Shown here piece after piece: positions 1-19,900 of a stretch of DNA of 64,000 bases. The notes under the pieces are model-generated. The model was not told the DNA's origin, ran no database searches, and saw only the letters and a program-made list of their open reading frames with translations. The translations under genes were made by a program, and so were the position numbers. This DNA is from Zygaena filipendulae (lineage: Eukaryota; Arthropoda; Insecta; Lepidoptera; Zygaenidae): assembly GCA_907165275.2 (NCBI GenBank), contig OU015659.1:1096501-1160500 (forward strand). Reading direction: 5' to 3'. Positions within the stretch are counted from its first letter, which is position 1, and every line of letters starts with the position of its first letter.

Positions 1-2945
1 AAGCGCAATTAAATTATTAAAAGTAAATGTAATAGCATTACTAGCACGTACCTGCCTAATTATAGGCTGGGTTTCCGTACGCGTATAATAGGTATAAAAC
101 GTTGTATCTTTCACCACGCTCCTGTTGATTTCGAGGTCGGCTCGTTCCGAGCACAGAGCAAATAAATGAACTAGAGAGGACATGTAGGCGGGGCAGGCGC
201 GCTACCGTTGCAAAGGAAGTTAGAGAAAATGCTGCAAATCTTACCTAAAACTTCTTATGCTGCCATCCCAAATATATTTACCACAATATTCCCAAAACTG
301 TGAATTTTGAAAACAGTGACTAAGTAAAAACATAAACATAAAGGGTTCACCTTTTTTTTTTTTTTTTTTTATTTATTTATTTATTCGTTTCTACAGAGCA
401 AGAAATTTACAAAATAGTGTGAATAAACTTTCAAAAGTTTCTCCTCACACTAGATGATTCGAGTCGGTAGGCAACAGTTTTAAAAAAATATATAGCTACG
501 ACAATGAACGGAGATTGACCAATCCGCCGGTGCACAACAGCAAAGTCAACGTAGGTATCCGAAACAAATATCAACAACAGGTAGGTAGTTATCTATTTCT
601 CAGATACAGTATGTTAACCATTCACATTTCTAGGTTTTTTTTTTTTTTTAATATTGTATTTATTTCTTTTTTTTTTCTGTTGTTATTTATTCTAATACAT
701 TTCTTTACGTTAATGAATGTTTTAGTGCGTGATGAATAGTTTTGTGTACGAAAATCAACCGGCGACACTGGTATACCTGTTTTCATACTAAACTAAGTTG
801 ATGTCCCTTCTATCTGTTATTTTCTGTTCTGTGGTTCCGAGATACTTCGTGCCCGTTCCATTTATAATGGATGTTCATTGTCGAATCTATTGTGTACGGT
901 TTTAATGACTGTTATCGACCTATCACCGTTTGAGAACTGTAGAAATATTTTGTAGATGGTTGTTAGTTTTTTTTTTATACGAGATATCAATCATTACGAT
1001 TCCTTCTTCTTTTTGTCGTTTGTTGTTTTTTGTTAAACGTGTTTTCCGATTAGTTGCCCTTTTTTAATTTAACAGGTTAGTATTAGCGTTTTTGTAACGC
1101 TTCGACGACGAACCCTTCCTCACGGGGATCTTTGTTGATTTTACCAAAGGTTTAGGTACCTGCCATTAATCATTACTAGCTATCTCCCGCGGTTTCACCC
1201 GCGGTAATTTCGGAGTTTCCGCGAGAATTCACAGATATAAACGTTCCTCATGAATCACTCTATTTATTGGTGAAAACCGCATGAAAATCCGTTGCGTAGT
1301 TTTAAAGATCTAAGCATGCAAAGGGACAGACAGCGGGAAGCGACTTTGTTTTATACTATGCATGTAGTGATAGACGGGCAATCATCCCGGTTTAAACTTG
1401 GCGCTTGGGTTTAAACCTGGTTTAGACCCAAGCACCGGGCTTAAACCAGGTCGATATTCCATCTATACATGTCATCTGTGTTGTGGCAAGTCGACTGTTA
1501 TGTTTCAAGTCGTGTTTTCTTTGATTAATTGGACGTAGATAAGCAATAACATGTTAACCCACAAAATTAAGTTATTGATTCAGAACGATTCATTGGGAGT
1601 TAGGGAATTATGTGTTTACCTTAATACATTACTTAAATATGTAACTAAATATTGAACATAAAAAATGTTGAAACAAAATGGCGCTCCTACTTTAAAACAC
1701 GATTTACCCAAAATTTCTTCAGTGTGGGTTAACACACTATTGCTTATCTATGTCCAATTATACTCCTATACGTAGGTATACTTATTTATTGGAAGAAGGT
1801 TCACAATCCGGCTCAAATGGCATTCACAGATTCAAAATGTCAGCACGTGACTAAGTTTACAACATGTTTGATTGCATATGTCATTACTTAAGTTTCAACT
1901 CGAATATATTATGAAGTACTTAGCACTAGTCGTACTATTTTCTCTTGTAGCATCTGATTTCACACTACCTACTCTATAGATAGATCTAACTATACTTGTT
2001 TTGAACCAAACGCCTGTATATCCTGTTTATATTGTTGTTTTTGACCAAACTAATTGCTTAAAACCTTCCAAAAAGTGGAAATAATATAGATAACAATCAA
2101 AACATGTCGCTAGATGAGCGCGCATTCCCACACTCCCGCCGAGTGCGCTAGCATGGGTTTTTCAATATATCAATGGCTAGCATACCTGCGCGAGCGCAGC
2201 TCTGGCGGAAGTGTGAACTCAGAATAACAATGATCCCTCGATCCACCGCATGGGCGTGGGCGAAGTCAAACGAGCCGCCAAATTGCAATTTACATAAATA
2301 TCTATACGCATTAGGTATACGAGATTTTTCGACCAAAAAGACTCTTTGAACGCCGAAGTTATTCATTTTAATGTCAGACGTCTGTTTGTTTTCTTTTTTT
2401 CTTCCCATAAACATGTCAGTAGAGTTTGAATTTTTAATAACTCATCGTAAAAACAACTGTAATTCACCTTTATTGCAATTGATATCTTAATACACAGGGT
2501 ATTCTTTTGTATGATCTAAATTATGTTCATAAAATATAGATGGCCCACGCGGTTTTCAACTACGTCGCCCTTTTAACCCATAAAGATTACCAAAAATACT
2601 GAGACACGAATTAGTTTATGTGTTTGTGAGGCTAAATATAGATTTTCATAATTTACTTCAAAACTGCATAATGTAGGTACAAAAACTTCCAACAACTTCC
2701 ATACAACTTTTTCACTCCTCTGTACCTACAACAGTTTTAATTTCCTAAAATAGTTCTGTAGTGAGTCTACGTTGTAAAATGGAACTACTTTTCGTTTCTA
2801 GCTTCAGTAGTTTCGGCTGGGTGTCGATTTCAATCAGAAAGTCTCTTTATAATAATAAGATTATGTAAAATTAATTATAAGTATCTATCTAATGATTTAT
2901 GATCATAAATTTATCACTGACGGATTGTTTTTTGTGTTTTTCCAG
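1..2945. other. Non-coding stretch upstream of wge
   Basis: No coding exon can be supported here. The stretch holds a copy of a roughly 160-bp repeat (about 687-840, - strand) that is also found at 39046-39210 and in part at 6165-6200, a lepidopteran 'gaaaaccgcatgaaaatccg' repeat tail (about 1180-1375), a cluster of GGTTTAAAC palindromes (1386-1452) and a TIR element (1531-1755). The rest is AT-rich with poly-T runs (351-374, 637-649). It is probably an intron or 5' flank of wge, because the first recognisable exon begins directly after a splice acceptor at 2944-2945. Any upstream non-coding or short coding exon could not be identified. Confidence 0.6.
1531..1755. mobile_element. Short TIR element (MITE), copy 1, target duplication AATT
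   Basis: The 225-bp element begins GGACGTAGATAAGCAATA and ends with the inverted counterpart TATTGCTTATCTATGTCC. The inversion continues inward as ACATGTTAACCCACA / TGTGGGTTAACACA. It is flanked on both sides by AATT (1527-1530 and 1756-1759), which I read as a 4-bp target duplication. Full-length relatives lie at 20875-21100 and 54619-54852. There is no coding capacity, so it is non-autonomous. The transposase family is not recognised; 4-bp duplications other than TTAA occur in groups such as Sola. Confidence 0.85.
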
Positions 2946-2950
2946 CTCAA

Positions 2951-10737
<7,787 letters not shown>

Positions 10738-12880
10738 TTATCAGGTTAACTGAGAAAAAAAAACAAGCAGTTACATTTTTATGCTGCGCTGGTACTAAAA
10801 AATCGAATCGGTGAAAGGTATTTTTGTTGAAGTTATAAAAATAGAGTGGAAACGGACAGTCTTGATCGTTATTAGATTTTGATTAATATTAATGTACAAA
10901 TAATTACAATAGAAACACTAATTTGTTTGATGTCCATTTATTGTGTAGTAGATTTTTATGACAGTGTCTGTTATTTCAATAATTAGTCTTACTTTGTTTC
11001 TACCGGAGTGTTAAAACAGTTTTGGTCTGGAAGTACAATTTTGTCGATTTGTGGAGGCTCAATGCTAAAACACTAATATTATTCTTAACTTCGATATGTT
11101 AGTTACCCTTGTTATATGTATATGTATTTAACTTTTCTACGGAAAGTTATTTCCCATTCGATTTGTGTGGGCCGAGTTATGGTGCAGTGGTTATGACAAT
11201 ATAGACTTTATCCAAACGGTTTACGGTCGAAAATGGTACGATCCATTCAGTGATGATATGTGATTTATTTTTTATACTTGTCTATTGTTATAACCTCAGT
11301 GTTTTATTAATATTTGTGTATATATTGTTAATTTAAGCATTTATATACATACGTATGTAGTTTTTCTTGATGTATATGTAAGTATATGATATTTTTAATC
11401 GCAATAACATTATAACTAGTCCTTTCGGTTATTCAAAAATTAATATTTAGTGATCCTCTAAACAAAATCTTATGCATATTACAAATTAAAATTGGGATTT
11501 TTATGAGTAAATAATGTTAATTTTATGATCTTTTTGCGGTTTTTTATATTTTATTCTCTTTGAGGCAAGGCAAAGATGGTTTTGTGTTTTTGATTGATAA
11601 AATTTTATGTTGATTGAACGTATTGCGTATATATGATATTATACGTACCTCTTTATATCGAAATGGTGCTAGACGGTCGATACTACTTGTAACTCGTTTC
11701 GTTTTGCGGTAGTAGATATATTGTACATAGAGGTGTGGGTGTAGCCAGTAAGTTGAAGCTCGGTTTATAAATTCTTATTATACTTCACAAAAAGCAATTT
11801 TATTTTATCGGCTTCTCACAAATTATATTCATAAATTCTAAATGTTGCCATTTTTTTTACTTTAATTTCGTAATTAGGTGTGAGCTAACGTAATTAGGTG
11901 TACAATTACGACAGGGTATCATGAAGCCCTGGTTCTTTTGAACAAATTGTATCATATATGATATACTAATGATACATATTGAGTTTTAAAGACAGGGTAA
12001 GGTTGGCATGTAGGAATTTAGGTAGGGTTTTTTTATATGAAGTGGCCAAAAAATTACTAAGGAACAAACCGTATGCTCGTGGTGGGAATTAGATAAGAGA
12101 AGGTATTAAGGAGTTACAATTGGATCAATTTTTTTTACTTAGTGATGTAGCTTATGAAATATCACCATAATATTGTTACTTACACTCAACCGTTTTTTCT
12201 ATCTATATATTTTTTACATTATATACCTAATCATGGACGATATTTAAATTTTTATCCTTATTACTGGGATAGTATTTGATGTCAACTGTTTGTTGAAACT
12301 TTTGACTTATTTGTTTCTTAGTTATCTATAACTCGCTGCTTAAATTGTTTGTTAATAGGTATCGTATTTTTTTTGTATAAGTTATTTTTAAGTTAGTTTT
12401 AGGATATTTTGTTCACCTTCTATTTTATACGCGAAAAACAAAATAACTGTCATTGGGCTTTATATGAACCAACAAAAAGATATTGTAAAACAAGTGCTAA
12501 TCTGAAACGAAGATTGATAAAAGATGGTATTTTTATATAAAAGTGATACTGATAGTGTATCTTTATTCTAAAATATAAATATTTCAAGCGAGTCTAATAA
12601 TTGTATTGTTATAAATAAGTACAAAAGTGGGGAATTTGTTCTGGCTCGGCCCAGTTTAATGTATACTAACAATCTGGTTGGTGCAATTCATTCAACGTGA
12701 ACAGCCTTTGAGACTACGTAGGTCTTGTTGAAGTTACATGAATTATAACCACAATATAATCTTAGCGTGTATTCAAAAGGGAAAGCCATAAATATTAGAA
12801 TTGAAGATTGATAAATAATATATCAACAATATTGAATAATATAAAGATTATAAAATACGCTTAAATAAAATATTTTGGCT
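10738..12880 (+). other. Probable 3' UTR of wge
   Basis: For about 2.1 kb after the wge stop no dispersed repeat is recognised, in contrast to every other non-coding stretch here. The sequence is AT-rich and ends with AATAAA at 12864-12869 followed by a GT-rich 'gatttatgtgttttattt'. This fits a long 3' UTR with its polyadenylation site near 12885. A second cluster of AATAAA motifs lies further on (about 14060-14090). Confidence 0.55.
12864..12869 (+). terminator. Candidate polyadenylation signal AATAAA for wge
   Basis: This is a canonical hexamer with a GT-rich element 15-30 nt downstream, at the end of the repeat-free stretch after the wge stop. Earlier non-canonical signals could also be used. 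Confidence 0.45.
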
Positions 12881-12889
12881 GATTTATGT

Positions 12890-15664
12890 GTTTTATTTCG
12901 AGTTCTTTTTTATCCAAACAACCGTTGAATTAAACAGCGTTAAAAATAAGCTGTAATTCAATTTTTCTTATCAAAATAACTAACAAAGTTTAAGTTTTTG
13001 ACTTGGTATACTTAATAATTTAATGTTTAAAAATTATGTGTAAAAAATTCAAATTGTACAAGAAAACTAACGTTTTAAAAGCTTCCAATTTACGAGCTCT
13101 GTCTACTTTTTATACATCAATAATTTTACATAGGTCCTTCTGCCTTTTGAGGTCAACAGGGAATTTATTGTTGTTGCTTGTACACGTCTTGTCGATAGTT
13201 CTTATAGGCGTGCACAAAGCGGATAGAACTCACCTTGCCTATTTTCGTTAACACTGAAGTCAAAGATTTCGTTCCCGCCTCTACTGTCAGTGAAGCGTCA
13301 TACTTTTCCTGCAAAAAAGTAGTCATAATTTTTTTTTTATATTTTCGGAAAAGTACTCGCCACTAAAGGATGGTAGGCTTTTTGACACTATAGAACAAGC
13401 TAATGGCGTAGTTACGGAGAACCTCACATTCGCATTTACGTATACAATTACTCAGGATATTTGTCTTTACCTTTTTAAATTAAAACAAATCAGTAGTGAA
13501 TGGTGATTCTAGCATGATTTCCAAATTTTTTTACTGATTCATATTTGTAAATTTTGATTTTAGAAATTCAAAAATCTTACATACATTATTAGTACCTACA
13601 ACCTAGATTAATGCATGATAATATGCAATTTCGGTTTAGTCTAATATACCAGAAGTATGAAAACTGCAAGTAAGTATGTACCGTATGAGACTAGCTTCAT
13701 TATTTATGAGCAAACTGATTAAGGGTTAGGTTCTGAGACACAGCGAAGTCGGCAATGAGTTCAGTGTGAACATGCTGCGATAACCTCAATAAATAAATAC
13801 AATAATTATAGATCTAATTAAATGTTATTGCAATTCGAGGCCTACCGACTCGGTGGAACTGTACTTATATTCAGTGCCTCGCAGTGAGTGAAAGTATCAA
13901 GACGCGGCGGTTGCTGTATTTTGCAGCACATATCATCAATTTTATTGGTCATTGAGCAATGAGCATTCGAAACGGATTGGCGACAGGCGATGCTAATTTA
14001 ACTACGCCTCTTGTAAGTCATGTTGTCCTAGTAGTTTTATAAATGCAATAATTTATTTACAATAAAAGTTGTTTGAAATAAAATTTTCTATTTACCGTGT
14101 TTTATTTAAATTTATCCTGTAACTAATTTAAATGCAATGTTAGTTGAAAGTTGAAAGCCGACATATTTTTTGTAAATAGGTACATAACATGTTCTAGGTC
14201 TATTTACCTACAAGCTTTAGGTGGTATAGTCATGATAACAACTACTTGACAAGCCGAAATTTTTCATTTTAATTTTTCTATAATAATAATATGTGAAGGT
14301 GAAGTTAATAGAGCTCCAGCGGAAACTCCCAAATTAATGCGGGTAAAACCGCAGGGAACTGCGAATAATTTGGTAAATTAGCAATAAGTTGCTAAGTCTC
14401 GTCATACACTGATAAGCGTTATGAGACCAATATGAGGCGAATATATATGATTTCTTTCAAACGATATAAGATTGACCAGACAAGTTAAACTAAATAGATT
14501 CATCCGTTGATAACGGAGGTATAAGATGAAAAAGCTGCTTGGTACCCAGCCTGAAAACTGTTTTACTGATTGTATCTAAGCTGTCCCCTGCGGCGCGGTT
14601 TCAGTGATTTCACTCGAGATAATATCAGAGTTCCCGTGGGTATTCCAGTATGAACTATACTTACAACCTTCCTTTAGAATCACTATCTATTGGTGAAGAC
14701 CGCATGAAAATCCGCTCAGTAGTTTTTGCGTTTATCGCGTGAAACGGGTCGTGAGAAAAACATGGTTCATAAATTTATAATTTAGTGTAATCAGTACAGA
14801 ATCTAAGAGTAAGTTTAAATATATACAAAACAATCACTGGCCTTCGCGATCCGTGGAAGACGTAGAGTCCGAAGCTGCAGTGGCGTCGGCCAGGATGCGA
14901 AGATCAGGAAGAAGAAGGAACAGGAACAGCAGAAGATCCAAAGTTTTTCAAGTAAAGATTGTAAATAGGTTGAAGAAAGTAGTTTTGATATCCAAAGAAG
15001 GAAGCTGGAATCATTTTACATCATGAAATCCTGCCGACAGCCATCCAGGTCTCACGCCACATCACAAAAGACCAGTGAGTGATATAAAAACATTACATGA
15101 GACATGGATTAAGGCTTACAAATATTAAAATATAATGTACAAATAAAAATATTAAATCCCTTTGTAAGATTAGATAATCAATCAGTCAATCAGTCAGCCT
15201 ATTGCAGTCCACTGCTGGACGTAGGCCTCACCAAGGGCACGCCACAGTACACGATCCCCCGCTTTCCTCATCCAGCCACTACCAGCGACCTTCTTCAGGT
15301 CATCGGTCCATCTGGCAGGGGGGCGTCCAACACTACGCTTACCGAGACGTGGTCTCCAAATTAGATAATATAATATATTTATTTAATGTGTTTAGAAGAT
15401 AATTTAATCACGGCGTAGTTGCTTTACGCAGCGTGAAAGAATCCGAAAGAGAAACAAAACAATAACGCCGACGCACAAGAAAAATAAATTATGAATTTAG
15501 ATGAAAAAAAGAACGTACTAGGTACCTCCATGGGCGTTAGCACCACGTTACAGTAATAGACAGACAGACAGACTTTTCTATCTCAAGGCAAACCTACGAG
15601 TATCAAACTACCTTGTTCCCTATATGCTACAGCATCTATGCTGAGTGGTGAGTATTTTATATTC
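12890..15664. other. Intergenic stretch between wge and FMO
   Basis: No gene can be supported. It contains a second AATAAA cluster (about 14060-14090), a repeat tail (about 14585-14745, the 'gaagaccgcatgaaaatccgctcagtagttt' type) and a LINE ORF remnant (15195-15358, listed separately). A purine-rich segment (about 14850-15070) has no ORF longer than a few tens of codons. Confidence 0.5.
15195..15358 (-). pseudogene. LINE ORF C-terminal remnant (RTE-type endonuclease/reverse transcriptase)
   Basis: Read on the - strand, this segment is open for about 50 codons to a stop at its end. It encodes the conserved insect LINE tail motifs LGKRSVGRPPARWTDDL, KKVAG, WMRKAGDR and LWRALGEAYVQQW. All upstream LINE domains are missing, as expected of a 5'-truncated insertion. 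Weaker relatives lie at 24960-25085 and 57430-57790. Confidence 0.8.
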
Positions 15665-16280
15665 TTTTTCATTACTCATACTCGGAAAGTAGGTCTGAAG
15701 TTGCCTGAGAAGCGGGTTGAAAGTAACCCTTTTCAGCCCTAGGGAGAATCGCTTTCAACTGACAACTGTCAAATTATTAAAAAAAAAACTAGGTCTATTT
15801 TCACATTTCTATTGAACCATGTTTCAACTTTCTATACAGCCAGCGCGATGTAAAGTTGAAATAACGTAAAGTTTAAGTAGGTATTAATTAAAATAAAATT
15901 CACTCACTTTTTCTTAAGCTAATTCCTATTTATATTTTTTTATTTTCTTTAATTAATACTTAATAATTAAAGAAAATATTTTTTTTAGGTCGCCACAATG
16001 TAAATAAAAAATACTGGCTGAATAGCTAGCCGGCCAAAGAAAAAGAAATAGGTGGGAAAGTGTCAAGCGACTATCCGATCTTCACTCATTTTTTCTTTAG
16101 CTAATTCCTATTTTTATTTTGACTTTCCTTGCATTCGTAATGAAAAGCACAGTGTTACCCTCGGGAGAAAGTAACTTATTTAGTGCCTCGAACTATTGGC
16201 GCCCTCGCTACGCTCGGGCGCCAAACCCCGTCTCGGCACTAAATGAGTTACTTTCACCCCTTGGATAACAATGTACTATT
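15665..16280. repeat. 0.6-kb dispersed repeat, copy 1
   Basis: This segment is nearly identical to 17932-18569 (copy 2 has about 20 extra bases). It contains an AT-rich palindromic core (TTTCTTTAATTAA...TTAATTAAAGAAA) and ends with a strong hairpin: GTAACTTATTTAGTGCC pairs with GGCACTAAATGAGTTAC, and GGCGCCC with GGGCGCC (about 16170-16262). No ORF is seen. It may be a non-autonomous transposon or a local segmental duplication. Confidence 0.8.
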
Positions 16281-16420
16281 AAATTGTTTAGAACTCTTTT
16301 TTTTTTCAATTGTTTAGAAGGTTTTTTGTTTAATATTCTATTTATTTTTTTGTTATTTTGGTTAGATATTTTGTTGTTTTATGTCGTGGTGTCTGTGTAA
16401 ATAAATATATTTCTAGTCTA

Positions 16421-16620
16421 TTCCATTCCATTCCATTCCATTCCATTCCATTCCATTCCATTCCATTCCATTCCATTCCATTCCATTCCATTCCATTCCA
16501 TTCCATTCCATTCCATTCCATTCCATTCCATTCCATTCCATTCCATTCCATTCCATTCCATTCCATTCCATTCCATTCCATTCCATTCCATTCCATTCCA
16601 TTCTATTCTATTCTATTCTA
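16421..16620. repeat. Pentanucleotide microsatellite (TTCCA)36 + (TTCTA)4
   Basis: Thirty-six perfect TTCCA units (16421-16600) run into four TTCTA units (16601-16620). The reverse strand is (GGAAT)n. Since the unit is not a multiple of three and contains no stop, every frame stays open; the repetitive reading frames here are artefacts, not genes. It lies about 0.3 kb beyond the 3' end of the FMO gene. Confidence 0.98.
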
Positions 16621-16924
16621 TACCGACTACATACTACATAGTACCTACACATGATGTTGATTTTCAAACAAACAAATAAAAGTTATATATTATGTAAATA
16701 CAAATTTGTTTTATTAATTGTACACTTAAAAATTATACAAAAAAAATTACTTACTTCAATTTAATAGTTGCAGATAATAGTAGGAATCTAATTAGGCATA
16801 TCAATAACTTGATGTAAATACAGACTGTTGATATATTAACTACAGTAGGTATGTACATTATTAACCTATCGAATATTGACTTTTAAGTAATAAAGGCAGT
16901 AGTTACTAGTTAGAATTGCAAACG

Positions 16925-16930
16925 TTTATT
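16925..16930 (-). terminator. Polyadenylation signal of FMO
   Basis: TTTATT on the + strand is AATAAA on the - strand, 4 nt after the FMO stop codon (16937-16935). This implies a very short 3' UTR. Confidence 0.6.
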
Positions 16931-16934
16931 TCTT

Positions 16935-19900
16935 CTACAACTGAGCGCTAAGGGTGCAAGTGAAATTGTTTTCGTCGAGGATACGATATTGGTCCATCCT
17001 GTACCCGGTCAGGTTGTCCAGGAACTTCTGGCTGCTGTCATTGTGTATCCGAGTGAAGACGGGCGGAAGCGGAGTGGCCCCGGACTCGTCGGCGAGCGAT
17101 ATGTAGTACAACGCCTGTTTTGGTTCATACGAATTTTTATATCTAAAAGACCACGATCTAGGGTAATATTAAGGGTAAGGGTAAGGGGATTACCTGGTCC
17201 GGGCCCATCATGTGAGCCTGCCTCTTGGTGTAGCCTCTGGCAGCTCGATCCCGTTTCTCCTCCTCCCATTGCCGTGTCATCAGCTCCCGGGAAGGTAGGC
17301 TGAAGGTGCCGTTCATAGAACGCACGTAGTAACGAACCTAGGGGAATAAAACAGTCTTAACTGAGAAATGATTGTAAACATGACGTGGCTACAGTACAGC
17401 TAATAGACATAGGTTTATTCTGCATTATCAGAGCAGAGTTGGGTAAGAATATTCTTCATTCCACCCTCTTGACAACTTCACCTCGAGCAGAAAGCGTGTC
17501 TTCGTCACGGGCGGTTTAAGCCCTTGCTTCACTCAGGACTCTGGAAAACTCTCTCGCTTCGCTAGGGAATTAACTCTAGAGTCCCTCGTTACGCTCAGGG
17601 TCCAATTCAATACGTATGCCTGTGACGTAAGGCACTGCTTTACTCCCTCGGCGCATATAACGAGTCAGGTGCCGGCGAAGACTGACAGACGTTTTTAGAG
17701 AAGATGAATATTAAAGATACGCCTAACTCTGTCTGTCTGTTATCAAATGCATCAATCGATTATCATGAAATGTTGCATACCTACGCGTACCTATATGCTA
17801 CGAGGGGTACAGAAAAGGACATGAGCACATTTTTATCTTTTTCGAAACTTCGAAATCAACGCTTGTGAATCCGAGGGGAACAGCGTCTGCGTTTTTTTTT
17901 AAAGTAAACGATAAAAAATCATTTTTCATTACTCATGCTCGGAAAGTAGGTCTGAAGTTGCCTGAGAAGCGGGTTGAAAGTAGCTCTTTTCAGCCCTAGG
18001 GAGAATCGCTTTCAACTGACAACTGTCAAATTATTAAAAAAAAAACTAGGTCTATTTTCACATTTCTATTGAACCATGTTCCAACTTTCTATACAGCCAG
18101 CGCCATGTAAAATTGAAATAACGTAAAGTTTAAGTAGGTATTAATTAAAATAAAAATCACTCATTTTTTCTTAAGCTAATTAATTAATTAAAATATAAAT
18201 AATATTATTTTATTTTCTTTAATTAATACTTAATAATTAAAGAAAATATTTTTTTAGATGACTTTATTATAATTTAGGTCGCCACAATGTAAATAAAAAA
18301 TACTGCCTGAATAGCTAGCCGGTCAAAGAAAAAGAAATAGGTGGGAAAGCGTCAAGCGACTATCCAATCTTCACTCATTTTTTCTTTAGCTAATTCCTAT
18401 TTTTATTTTGACTTTCCTTGCATTCGTAATGAAAAGCACAGTGTTACCCTCGGGAGAAAGTAACTTATTTAGTGCCTCGAACTATTGGCGCCCTCGCTAC
18501 GCTCGGGCGCCAAACCCCGTCTCGGCACTAAATGAGTTACTTTCACCCCTTGGATAACAATGTACTATTGTGTACTATACCTGTAAGTCAAACATGGAGA
18601 AGGCGCACACATAGTACGGCACGCCAATGAAGCACATGCTGGGGTGGTCGATGTTGACGAGGTGCTTGTACAGGGGCTCCACGCAGTTGTCCACCACCGT
18701 CACACCGCACGATGCGTGGAGGAACGGGAAGTTGTATTGGTAGCCTGTGTACCAGGAGTTAATAGAGTTTAGACGTTTGAAAGATGTGATATTTTACGCT
18801 ATCACATGACCAGAGTTGCAGCACGGCGAATCCGTGACAGCAGACGAACGAGCGGCGAACCTAACTTTCTACTAATTGTTTGTCATGGCTATGGAGGGTA
18901 GAAATAGTCATGGCAAAAAGTTTTTTATGCACACGGACACAAAGTCACTTTACTTTATATCCATATACATATCGATCACTTTACCTATTATAAAACTATC
19001 TCATTCCCACGGTGTCGCTAGCGATAATTTCAAGATTTCTATAAAAATCTTTGATTTACAGGTTAAATGTAACCTAGATTTTTACCCGAGACTTACCTTC
19101 TATCTGCCAACTTGCTGTTTTATATAAAACCATCCAATAGTTTGTAAGTGATGTGCGTCATCAGTGATTCACCGACACAAAAACAAATAAACGTACCAGT
19201 ACAAAGGAATACGACGTCCACGTCTTCTTGACTGCCATCCTTGAAATGTGCGGTGTGACCGTCAAGTCTAACTACGTCTGGTTTCTGTACCAGTTTATCA
19301 GGAAACACTGTCTTCGGTTTCTCATCGAGGTGGTGGCTGAGCAAGACCTTGTCGGCCACCGAGGTGACTTCGAGCGCAATGTCCATCCCCGACGGTCCTG
19401 CCCCTACTACAAGGACGCGTTGACTCGTGAATATATCAGGCACCCGGTAATTATGGCTGTGCAGTATTTCTCCTGAAAGTTAAAGAATTTATATCTCTCA
19501 CGCAACTTTAAATTCAACTTTGCTAAGTACCTATATGAGTTTAAAAAACCGCAAACTTAAAAGTAAAAAGAACTAGTGCGACAATGTAAAGTAAAAATCC
19601 CGCGTGGCTAATATACCAACTACATTGCAAACATAAAAACGATTCGATAAAAACATACATACCAACATCCGAACACTACTCCTTTTTGGAAATCGGTTAA
19701 AAAGTCAGTTTACGAGCGAGTGTGTTGAAAATAGAGTTGGAAAGAAAAACGCTGTGGTGGGTGAATGAATATTGGAAAAGTTCTTTTTTATTTGGTAAAG
19801 TGAAAAGTACTAGTGGGTGATCGTCAATTTCGGTGCTGATCAAGTGAACTATCTGCCAAAGACCTGGTGAATAAGTGAATAAGCTTATCATACCTTTGAA

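Noticed and set aside
515..739. Open frame with possible donor (GTAGGT at about 550) upstream of wge, considered as an earlier wge exon
   Set aside because: It has no ATG start. If spliced at that donor its phase would put the wge exon at 2946 into a frame with an immediate stop.
13036..13251. 71-codon open frame downstream of wge
   Set aside because: No recognisable domain, AT-driven codon use, and no splice or promoter context.
16342..16654. Long repetitive reading frames on both strands (repeating MEWNG- and IPFHS-like units)
   Set aside because: They are produced by the stop-free TTCCA microsatellite read in different frames, not by a gene.
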